The notes under the pieces: generated by a model
Seen by the model: only the letters and a program-made list of their open reading frames with translations
Databases searched by the model: none
What the model was told of the DNA's origin: nothing
Shown here: positions 8,849 to 14,888 of the stretch, one piece after another
Layout: every line of letters starts with the position of its first letter
How positions within the stretch are numbered: position 1 is the stretch's first letter
Position numbers and translations under genes: made by a program
NCBI GenBank assembly: GCA_026770615.1
Contig: MU631447.1
Coordinates: 14,940-29,827, forward strand
Length of the DNA stretch: 14,888 nucleotides
DNA from: Pavlovales sp. CCMP2436
Taxonomy: Eukaryota; Haptophyta; Pavlovophyceae; Pavlovales
Reading direction: 5' to 3'

Positions 8849-9228
8849 ATGTTGGTTGATTTTGAGGAGAATATAGAGAAATATAATATTTTAAACGTAG
8901 ATGTCAATACGGTATTTTTAAAAGACCAACTTTCCATTACTTCACAGGCTAATTTAATGAACGACGTAGATGTGGTTTTTTTACAGAAGCAAGTTACCAT
9001 CATGATGGATCAGTCAGAACTAATAGCTATCGCTCTCAAGTCCATCGACAATAAAGATAAATTGGAACAAAAACGTTCGCCCGTTCTTAAACTACTCATC
9101 GAACTATTTTACGAACTTTTGATACTTATAAATTATTGTGGGATATCGTTGATTCACTAGGTATATACAAACATAGTCGAATTATGCGAGAAGTGAGACA
9201 CTCCAGCGAATTATTATGCCAAAAATAA
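8849..9228 (+). pseudogene. Unknown small helical gene, second of a tandem pair
   Basis: An in-frame ATG at 8840 is possible, but 8849 matches the position of the 8467 start relative to the repeated leader (TATAGG-ATG), so 8849 is preferred. The frame reads FEENIEKYNILNVDVNTVF, then FLKDQLSITSQANLMNDVD and LIAIALKSIDNKDKLEQK, largely helical and possibly coiled-coil. A single frameshift near 9080-9115 moves it to a frame containing YKLLWDIVDSLGIYKHSRI that ends at TAA 9226-9228. It is one of the least damaged genes here, with about 126 codons and one lesion. Family unknown. Confidence 0.45.
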
Positions 9229-9244
9229 GAGTATTACATTCTCT

Positions 9245-9717
9245 TTACCAAGAGGATATCCACTTACGCAAAACATTACGTAATGAACTAAGTTGATCAG
9301 TAGGACCTGAATTATATAATTGTTCGGCTTCTTTATAAAGCGATAGTCTAACAATCGTTGGAGGATTGTAATGATCTCCGTCATGAAGACCAGTACGTTT
9401 AGGTGCTTCATGTTCTTCTTCGACAACTAAACTTTTTTTATCGTCCAACAATTGATTTTTTAGCAGTCCAATAGTACTTTTCTTATCTTGTTTCTCTTTA
9501 TCTTGTGAATTCAACTCCCTATACCACTTAGGCGCACGTTTCTCCTTCCTATTAGCACGTTCAAAAATAGCACGTTCTTTACGTTTTTAATCATCAGTTT
9601 CAAAGCTTCTTTTTGCTTCTCAGAACGTGGCTTCTTTTCGTTAATCGGTAGTTCTACTACAATTTCTTCATCAATAGACTCAATAACAGTAGGTGCTTCA
9701 TTATTTTCTCCTTCCAT
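9245..9717 (-). pseudogene. Leftward charged protein, one frameshift
   Basis: The start is the ATG at 9717 (MEGENNEAPTVIESIDEE). The first half, to about 9595, is acidic then basic (KKPRSEKQKEALKLM). After a frameshift near 9590 the protein continues RKERAIFERANRKEKRAPKW, RELNSQDKEKQDKKS and EEEHEAPKRTGLHDGD, ending RKWISSW at 9245. About 155 residues, very rich in K and E, probably disordered or coiled-coil. The KPRSEKQKEAL pattern resembles small lysine-rich proteins in giant and polinton-like viruses, but I give no function. It is divergent from the gene at 9768, and a leader-like ATCTATAAAATTATTT occurs in its orientation at about 9752-9767. Confidence 0.45.
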
Positions 9718-9767
9718 TTAAAGCTATCATGAACCAAGAAAAAAGTAACGCAGAAATAATTTTATAG

Positions 9768-10127
9768 ATGTTTTCGATGCTTGATTTTAGCCAACAAGAA
9801 CTTCCCCGTGAAAAACGATAAACGAATTTTTAGAAGAATTTCCAGTTTAAAACTACGATTACGGTACTGCTTCGTATTATGCTACAAAATACCCTATGAT
9901 ACCAGACGAAGCATATATTATTTTAGAAAAATAATCAAAAAAAATCTAAGCCCAGTACATTAAACAATGTCAATCCAATTTACGCAATTAAACCATCGTC
10001 AATCAAATTGCATTTTGGAAAATTTGGAATGGATGCAAGGGGGTTTGGGTCCAAAATCATATACGAAAATAAATGGGTCATTTTTCCAAAAGCAGCTGTC
10101 GAAAGAGCTAAAAGAGTTGCTAGGTAA
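9768..10127 (+). pseudogene. Unknown gene before the capsid gene
   Basis: An ATG at 9768, preceded by AATAATTTTATAG, starts MFSMLDFSQQELPREKR and then a stop. After a shift, 9851-9931 reads YDYGTASYYATKYPMIPDE up to a TAA at 9932-9934. Another frame, about 9980-10127, reads KPSSIKLHFGKFGMDARGF and FPKAAVERAKRVAR before a TAA. The three pieces form a protein of about 115 residues. I do not recognise the family. The conserved-looking tyrosine-rich and FGKFG segments make it a real gene rather than chance. It ends 80 bases before the capsid start and is on the same strand. Confidence 0.45.
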
Positions 10128-10207
10128 TGGATAAATTCAGCTCGTCTCATGAGAAATAAATTATCTCTAATTATTTTTTCTATATCTTACATTATAAGAA
10201 AAACAAA
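10128..10207 (+). promoter_or_regulatory. Leader of the capsid gene
   Basis: This AT-rich 80-base spacer contains TTTTTTCTATATCTTACATT and ATAAGAAAAACAAA directly before the ATG at 10208. It has the TATA-like core of the other leaders but not the AATCT word in the same register, so capsid expression may have been timed differently. Confidence 0.35.
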
Positions 10208-11123
10208 ATGGAAAACGTCCTATCAAAATCATTCGAAATGACAAACTCGTCCCTGTTGCAAGTAAAAGCGAAGCCACAAGAATTACATTAGCGCCGACAA
10301 GTGGTACGTCATATGTCGGTCGAGGCAGAATTATCTTTCAACACCCATCTGGATCGTCTGGCGTATAACTTAATCCCAATAACACCATAAGGTCAACTGT
10401 CGGGGCTACAACAGGATTCTTTCTCGATGGTTTAGAATTTTTACCAATTCAATCGATCGATATCTAATTTTGCTCAGTTCATGTGTCATCAGTGACAGAT
10501 GCGCATATTTATGGTAATATGTTGCTTGATCATACATGCTCATCGAGCGATCGTGGCACTTCACTCAGCACTATGGGCTGTGCCGATGCTGTCGATGTGG
10601 CTGCCGGTGGTCTACTAACTCCACGTAACGGACGTGCTCTCGCTACAGCCGTCAATTCTTCGATTAACATTGCTATCCCATCGCTCGGTTTATTTTCATC
10701 AGGAAATTGCTCAAAAGCGATCGCTGTGTCGCTGCTTCATGACGATATTCGCATCGAAATTCAACTCAACCCTGTTTATTCGTGGGCTACAGGTGCACCT
10801 ATGGCTGAGGGTTATTTAGTTATGGAACAAATTAAGCTTCAATCTGAAGGTATTCGGCTCGACTCTGCCGTCAAACAAGGAATTTTAAGCAAGACACCAA
10901 ATGCTATAATGGCGAAACCTGCGACTGGCATTTTATGCTATAGCACCACAGTAGACGCGAATAGTGGCGCGATCCACATTTAACAGAGCCCGTTTTACTC
11001 ACTATTATCAGAGCTGCAGATTTTTCAGAATTTTCTTCAGATGTGCAGAATCGTTATCTTCATCTCGATCATCCTCGCATAATTAACACAAAAACGTGCG
11101 CACTTTATTTGCTATATATTTAA
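10208..11123 (+). pseudogene. Major capsid protein remnant, double-jelly-roll type
   Basis: The ATG at 10208 starts MENVLSKSFEMTNSSLLQ, then the frame shifts near 10260-10290. The next piece reads ITLAPTSGTSY, GRIIFQHPSGSSGV, a TAA near 10369, and LNPNNT with TTGFFLDGLEFLP. The longest piece, 10483-10983, contains MLLDHTCSSSDR, IAIPSLGLFSSGNCSKAIAV and LLHDDIRIEIQLNP. A hydrophobic proline-led loop with a small-residue run, then K-A-I and D-D-I-R-I-E, is the pattern I associate with double-jelly-roll major capsid proteins of polinton-like viruses and virophages. A final frame reads IIRAADFSEFSSDVQNRY near 11000-11070. The total of about 305 codons is short for this family, so an internal deletion is likely. 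The capsid shell would be built from trimers of this protein. The call rests on pattern, not on alignment. Confidence 0.55.
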
Positions 11124-11672
11124 TACGTGCGTGGTTACGGGAAAGCAATTATTGCGTTATATATCGCAAAGCGTATCGACAGACGCTTTCAAAGAGAAGA
11201 AATTCCACTAGAATCTCTTTTCATGTCGGTTCCGACTTATTTTTCCATTTAAAATAAAGCGCTTAGAGACAATCTACGTCTTGTTAATAAAAATCATGGC
11301 ATATAATATAAAATTATTTTTATCAGGCTTTTAGAAACAATTTCTTAAAATCAATATGTCCCGACTTGATTCTTGTATTTTTCCACAATTTTGGAGACCT
11401 TTCGTGGATCTTTTCGTAATAATTAAAAAATGTTGATACGGATCAATACGATGGGACGGTGTCCGAAGCATGTTTTAAATAACTTTATTTTTAAAAAGGA
11501 TCGTTCTTAACTACAAAAAATATTAAAGCCATCGTCATACTGCCATTTTTGGAAAATTATTTTATCGACGCTTTCAAAAGAAAAAATCAAGGGTACAGCA
11601 GTTAAAAAACTTCCAGAAAATTGCCACACGTTCGAATCCATATCGACTCGGGCGCCGTTCTTAGAAAAACCA
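11124..11672. other. AT-rich stretch with unassigned coding scraps
   Basis: No clear gene is visible. A short open piece at 11127-11252 reads GYGKAIIALYIAKRIDRRFQ and is followed by in-frame scraps. The words GACGCTTTCAAA near 11184 and 11569 repeat with similar surroundings. Composition is still virus-like, so these are probably remnants of genes too decayed to name. Confidence 0.35.
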
Positions 11673-11846
11673 ATGAAAGTTCCTCAGATGATAATAAAGA
11701 TATTACTAATTGCAATAATTTTAGTAGTATTTTTACTAAACTTTTTATCTCAGGATCTTTATCTGAGTTTGAAGTACTTTAATTTCATAATTTTTTGGCA
11801 CTCTCGTGGAATATCCCCTGCCGTGCGAAGAGTGTACAATCTGTGA
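11673..11846 (+). CDS. Possible small membrane protein
   Basis: An ATG at 11673 opens 57 codons ending at TGA 11844-11846, and the same frame is open upstream to about 11512. The protein has a strong hydrophobic segment (IIKILLIAIILVVFLLNFLS, residues 7-26), then LSLKYFNFIIFW and a basic tail (PAVRRVYNL). One membrane span with a basic end suggests a small membrane protein. AT-rich DNA easily yields such runs by chance, because TTA, ATA and TTT all encode hydrophobic residues. It is the last possible reading frame before composition changes. Confidence 0.25.
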   Translation: MKVPQMIIKILLIAIILVVFLLNFLSQDLYLSLKYFNFIIFWHSRGISPAVRRVYNL

Positions 11847-12298
11847 TTATCGTCCTTGGGCGCGTGGGCGCGGGCGCGTGAAAAAAAAAGTGGCCCCAAA
11901 ATCTCTAATGAGCGTCATTGAATAATGAATATATAAATAAAATTAATTAATTATATGTCTCAGGGTTGAATTTTACACAAAAAAATGTAGGTGCGTTGTG
12001 TTCCTCTCGACGGCGCCGACCCGGTGCTGCAACTAACGCAAAACAGTTCAACGCACAAAAAAAAGCGTATTCTACTAAGCGCCGCCACAATTACGCCTCG
12101 CATTTCAGGAAATTGAACTGCGCTGAATAATCTATCTCACTGCGTGCTGCGGCACGCTGCGGACGCGCGGCTCAGTTGGCGTTTTCGTCGCCCGTCCTCC
12201 TCCTCCTTGCCTTCGTCGCCGTCCTCCTCGTCGCCACCTGCCAGCCACCGCGCGTGCGCCCCGGCATAGGGACCCGAGCCGCCGAGCCGCTTGAGTTC
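11847..12298. other. Right-hand transition to GC-rich host DNA
   Basis: From about 11855 the sequence becomes mixed, beginning with GGGCGCGTGGGCGCGGGCGCG and then an A-run. AT-rich and GC-rich patches alternate to 12298. A TCCTCCTCCTCC tract and a small GTGCTGCGGCACGC palindrome lie near 12140-12240. I see no gene. The leftward frame across 12132-12347 is arginine- and glycine-rich and overlaps the palindrome, so it looks like a composition artefact. This is my best estimate for the right edge of the virus-like insertion. Confidence 0.4.
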
Positions 12299-12413
12299 CC
12301 GCCCCGCCCGCATTACAGGCTTCGGCCTCGCTGAGCCACTTGCGCACAGCGTTTAAAAAACGCTGTGCACAAGTGGCTCAGCGAAGTCGAAGCCTGTAAT
12401 GCGGGCGGGGCGG
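12299..12413. repeat. Near-perfect palindrome, 55-bp arms
   Basis: The left arm 12299-12353 is the reverse complement of 12359-12413 with three differences in 55 positions; the centre is a few A/T bases (TAAAA). All three differences read C or G in the left arm against T or A at the equivalent place in the right arm, as if one arm had lost CpG cytosines by deamination. Symmetry stops abruptly on both sides. It could fold into a long hairpin in single-stranded DNA. Confidence 0.85.
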
Positions 12414-12838
12414 TCTCCTATAAAAAAAAATAAAAAAAGTTCTTTTAATGCGGTAATAAAACCTCGGAATAGCCCTAGTGTTGATCTTTTATAATTACAA
12501 ATAATTTATAAAAAAATTGGAAAGAAAAGGGGATTTTTCCTCCACATCCAAAAGTAGCCATGTTAGAACCATTTATTTTTATTTTTTATGTGCCCTCTTA
12601 AAAAAATGAAAAACATGTCTTTTTGTAGGACCTAAATTTCAGAGGGGACAAATTACTATTTTTATCCGCATTTGTTCTCTCTACCGTGCGGGCGCCGTGC
12701 GGGGCAGGATGCCCCTGTCCGGCCATGCGCTCGAGGGTGTCCAGCTCGTGCTCGCGGTCGGAGGTGGTCGGCCCCTGCAGCACGGACCAGCGTCGTGCGC
12801 GGCGGGCAGCTCTTCTGGCGCTTGATCAAGAAGTTCGA
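12414..12838. other. AT-rich then GC-rich spacer without a clear gene
   Basis: The part from 12414 to about 12670 is A/T-rich with poly-A and poly-T runs and no coding. At 12670 composition turns abruptly GC-rich. On the minus strand 12598-12783 reads VLQGPTTSDREHELDTLERM, which looks more protein-like than the plus-strand frames and might be a scrap of a leftward host gene, but no family was recognised. Confidence 0.3.
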
Positions 12839-12960
12839 GGTGTTGGACTACGAGTAGTCGGCCTGGACGCTCGGGTTTGCAACCTCGAGGCGCACAAGCG
12901 CACGCTCAGCGGCGAGCGGCCGCACGCGTGTGACGAGTCGGGCTGTGACTTCAGAGCTGC

Positions 12961-13015
12961 TAAGCTGGGCAATCTCGAGAGGCACAACTAAGCTGGGCAA
13001 TCTCGAGAGGCACAA
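12961..13015 (+). repeat. 28-bp tandem duplication inside the finger array
   Basis: TAAGCTGGGCAATCTCGAGA and its continuation GGCACAA occur at 12961-12987 and again at 12989-13015, a period of 28 bases. Because 28 is not a multiple of three, the copy shifts the frame and creates a TAA in the zinc-finger gene. Confidence 0.85.
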
Positions 13016-13073
13016 GCGCACGCACAGTGGCGAGCGGCCGAGAGGCACAAGCGCACGTAGAGTGGCGAGCGGC
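13003..13073 (+). repeat. Imperfect tandem duplication of a finger linker
   Basis: GAGAGGCACAAGCGCACG followed by AGTGGCGAGCGGCC occurs at about 13003-13039 and again from about 13040 to 13073. The second copy carries CGTAGAG where the first has CGCACAG, giving a TAG in the finger frame. Confidence 0.65.
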
Positions 13074-13368
13074 CGTACGCATGCGACGAGCCGGGCTGCA
13101 ACTTCCGGGTAGCTCAGGTGCACGAGGCACAAGCGCACGCACAGCGGCGAGCGGTCGCATGCGTGCGACGAGCCGGGCTGCGGGTACAGGGCCATTCGGG
13201 CGGACCACCTTAAGGCGCACAAGCGCACGCACAACGGTAAGCCTTCGTGAGGCCACGCCCGGCAGCGGTCTGGGTCACACACAATTTTTTTGTAATATGG
13301 AGGAGCCTGCGGCCCGGAGCTGGTTCACAGAAAATGTTGCAGGGTCCGATTGCGATGCGGGCCGAGGG

Positions 13369-13412
13369 GGGTGCGGGCATAGGGGATTGTGGGTGCGGGC
13401 ATAGGGGATTGT
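13369..13412 (+). repeat. 22-bp tandem repeat, two copies
   Basis: The 22-base unit GGGTGCGGGCATAGGGGATT plus GT occurs twice without spacer (13369-13390 and 13391-13412). No gene covers it. Confidence 0.85.
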
Positions 13413-13525
13413 CAGTTGCTTGTGTGTTGAAGTACTATGTGGGGGCTGCGCCCCCGCCCAAGGGGGTAAGGGAATGCACCTCGCTCTTATTCCAGCGTTC
13501 TGAAATAAATAGGTAAGGTACTGTA
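13413..13525. other. Spacer with a GC hairpin and a poly(A)-like signal
   Basis: The perfect hairpin GGGGGC-TGC-GCCCCC lies at 13441-13455, and AATAAATAGG follows near 13504. Hairpin plus AATAAA is compatible with the 3' end of a transcript or of a retroelement. No coding region was seen in 13251-13525. Confidence 0.4.
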
Positions 13526-13785
13526 GGTCCCACCAAAAGCCGTTTTGCAGCCTAGACACGCATTAGAAAGCGGCCGACCGGCGTCCGCGGGTCGCCGCGT
13601 GAGGCGAGGACGCGTCGTTGCGCGCGCCCGCGCAGACGTCCGGTCGCACGGGACGCGCGCGCGCATGCTCTTTCCGTCGCGCGCGAAGGTCGCGGCACCC
13701 GCGCGCCCGTGCGTGACGGCCGAAAGTGCCCGCGGACGCCGGTCGGCAGCTTTCTAGGCTTGTATCCAGTACGTTAGGTGGGACC
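13526..13785. mobile_element. 260-bp MITE-like element with TA flanks
   Basis: The ends GGTCCCACC (13526-13534) and GGTGGGACC (13777-13785) are inverted repeats flanked by TA at 13524-13525 and 13786-13787. A second inverted segment further in matches well: GACCGGCGTCCGCGGG on the left against CCCGCGGACGCCGGTC on the right. The interior is extremely CpG-rich with runs of CGCGCG and has no gene. Short length, terminal inverted repeats and a TA target fit a non-autonomous Tc1/mariner-type element. The frame across 13545-13757 is a composition artefact. Other superfamilies with short targets remain possible. Confidence 0.65.
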
Positions 13786-13901
13786 TACCTATTTTCTTAA
13801 ACTACGACTTACTTACTATAGAAAAGGGCAGCAGGCAGTGGGTTGCAGACAATCTGTCTCAGAAGTGGTCGACTCCGAGCGTGTAGGCTCGACGACGTTC
13901 A

Positions 13902-13936
13902 GTCACCCAGGCGGCATGTAGTCACCCAGGCGGCAT
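13902..13936. repeat. 19-bp tandem repeat, two copies
   Basis: GTCACCCAGGCGGCATGTA at 13902-13920 is followed at once by GTCACCCAGGCGGCAT (13921-13936). It sits just outside the stop of the leftward frame at 13939. Confidence 0.85.
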
Positions 13937-13938
13937 AC

Positions 13939-14878
13939 TTAGGCGCCGATCCCAAACCGTGTCTCCCTGCGGAGGTGGTACGCGCCCTCAGCCCACTCGT
14001 CGGGGTTGCCGTCGTCGTCGCTGTCACTGCATGTGCCGCCGCCGTTGCCGGTGCCGGTGCCGGTGCGCTCCAATCGCGCGCGCGTAATGATGACCTTGGC
14101 GTGCCCTCGAAGTGCGCACATGCCGATCTCCTGTCTCATCTTCCACAGGAGAGTGCTGCGCGCTTGCGCAGCGGAGGGGGGGCCCATGCGAGCTTGGGAT
14201 GCTCTTGCGCCCATGCTGGCGAGGTCCCCGACCAAGGATTCCAGGTCGTAAGACCACTCGCCGAAGGCTCCAATAACGAGGGCGGCGAACGCGGGACCGC
14301 CTGCAGTGCAGAAGGTCTGTGCGCGGGCCTGCATCGGGCCAGTCTGTCCGGGGGTCGTGTGGAAGAAGTCGCGATCAATCTTGATGAGCTCCGCCATGCG
14401 TTCTACCGGAAGCGAGTCAGCTCGCCTGCCCACAGCACGCCCAGGGTAGTTGCCGTCGGTGTCCCTGTACCGAGTCCTGCAGAACACCATGTTCTTGAGT
14501 TCAAGCAGTCGCGGGACCGCCCGCCCACCCTTAAGGTCGTACTCGGCGTAGAGATCGACCTTCGGCCCGGGTCGCCGGCCTACCCCACCGAAGAAGAGCC
14601 GGTACGCGGCCTGGTTGGAGGCGAGTACCGAGGCGAAGATGTCTCCCGCCTCGGTGCGCGCGTGCGCACCCATTCTCCTCGGAACCTCAGCCAAGAGGGC
14701 GAGGAGCGGATCGTGCCTGAGCTTGATGATGTGGTCGCCGGTGACGCTCTGCCCGGTGGCAGCGACAATGTTGACTCCGTGCACGTCGATGTCCGCGGTT
14801 GAACAACCGCGCGCCGTGCGCGGCTAGGCCGACGCAGATGGGACTCGGGACGCCGAAGAAGCGTGCTGTGATCTCCAC
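13939..14878 (-). pseudogene. Retroelement-type protein with PD-(D/E)XK-like core, 5' part frameshifted
   Basis: The main leftward frame runs from a GTG at 14784 to 13939 (281 residues). It contains IVAATGQSVTGDHII and RHDPLLALL (residues 6-31), a TEAGDIF segment (44-50), then PKVDLYAEYD and RLLELKNM (74-99), RAVGRRADSLP, and IGAFGEWSYDLESLV (171-185). D77 followed by E95-x-K97, with E45 before them, fits a PD-(D/E)XK nuclease core. The GAFGEWS region and this order resemble proteins that accompany reverse transcriptases in multicopy algal retroelements; that link is from memory of the pattern. An upstream piece in another frame, 14878 to about 14795 (ITARFFGVPSPICVGLAAHG), looks like the missing N-terminal part, so a frameshift near 14800 is likely. 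Coding may also continue beyond the window. The plus-strand frame over the same region is its shadow. Confidence 0.5.
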
Positions 14879-14888
14879 CCACTCGCCG

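Larger units (their letters stand above)
12839..13250 (+). pseudogene. C2H2 zinc-finger protein remnant
   Basis: Several finger units of the TFIIIA/Kruppel type are visible on the plus strand: LEAHKRTLSGERPHACDESG, then CDESGC-DFRAAKLGNLERH, then KRTHSGERP, YACDEPGCNFRVA, HACDEPGCGYRAIRADHLKA with the closing HKRTHNGKPS and TGA 13248-13250. Each unit has the C-x4-C, x12, H-x3-H spacing with the GERP linker. A 28-base duplication at 12961 introduces a stop after ERHN, a second duplication near 13040 brings a TAG, and another shift lies near 13120, so the array is broken. Zinc-finger arrays bind DNA, often as regulators. Fingers with CDEPGC are common in algal and other protist genomes. The 5' end could not be placed. 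Confidence 0.75.

Noticed and set aside
200..11850. A Maverick/Polinton with a retroviral-type integrase, or terminal inverted repeats at the edges
   Set aside because: No zinc-binding or DDE integrase motif and no matching inverted ends were found; the integrase seen is of the tyrosine recombinase type.
12132..12347. Leftward arginine/glycine-rich frame as a gene
   Set aside because: It is a product of GC-rich trinucleotide composition and includes one arm of the palindrome.
12848..13282. Leftward frames over the zinc-finger region
   Set aside because: They are shadows of the repeated plus-strand fingers, rich in repeated RPLA and VRALV words.
13843..14802. Long plus-strand frame of 319 residues
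   Set aside because: It is antisense to the 281-residue leftward frame, which has protein-like motifs (GAFGEWS, LELK); the plus frame lacks any and mirrors the GC-rich codon pattern.
1..14888. tRNA or rRNA genes
   Set aside because: No cloverleaf with a plausible T-loop (GGTTCGAATCC type) and no rRNA-like stretches were noticed on either strand. The word GTTCGAATCC near 11630 lacks the other arms.

Overview
The window looks like nuclear DNA of a microbial eukaryote, probably an alga or a related protist. About 11.6 kb (roughly 200-11850) is an old, broken copy of a virus-like element, and the flanks are GC-richer host or transposon DNA. The middle is AT-rich and almost every gene in it is interrupted by stops and frameshifts. 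The flanks have CpG-rich stretches, a decayed C2H2 zinc-finger gene, a small inverted-repeat transposon and part of a retroelement-type protein of a kind I associate with algal genomes. The species cannot be named from this sequence alone.

Layout of the virus-like part: a small rightward remnant with an IQ-like motif (246-457); two leftward, beta-rich remnants of unknown identity, possibly virion proteins (490-1890 and 1955-2645); then a rightward series: GIY-YIG nuclease (2768-3310), tyrosine recombinase/integrase (3332-4725), a small basic protein (4808-5085), a polymerase-like segment followed by a superfamily 3 helicase/primase (5153-8199, split by a roughly 0.54 kb insertion), two small paralogue-like genes behind a duplicated leader (8467-9228), a leftward charged protein (9245-9717), a small unknown gene (9768-10127), and a double-jelly-roll-like major capsid protein (10208-11123). 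Integrase, TV-Pol-like/SF3 replication gene and capsid together fit a polinton-like virus or virophage-like element integrated into the host chromosome. A packaging ATPase, a protease and a recognisable penton were not found.

Many of these genes share an AT-rich leader of the type AATCT-N-ATATAATATAGA a few bases before the ATG. This argues that they were one virus with its own promoter code rather than unrelated debris.

The right part (11850-14888) holds a 55-bp-arm near-perfect palindrome (12299-12413), the zinc-finger remnant (12839-13250), short tandem repeats, a 260-bp MITE-like element flanked by TA (13526-13785), and a leftward frame (13939-14878) with a PD-(D/E)XK-like pattern. All identities come from reading motifs by eye; no database search was possible.
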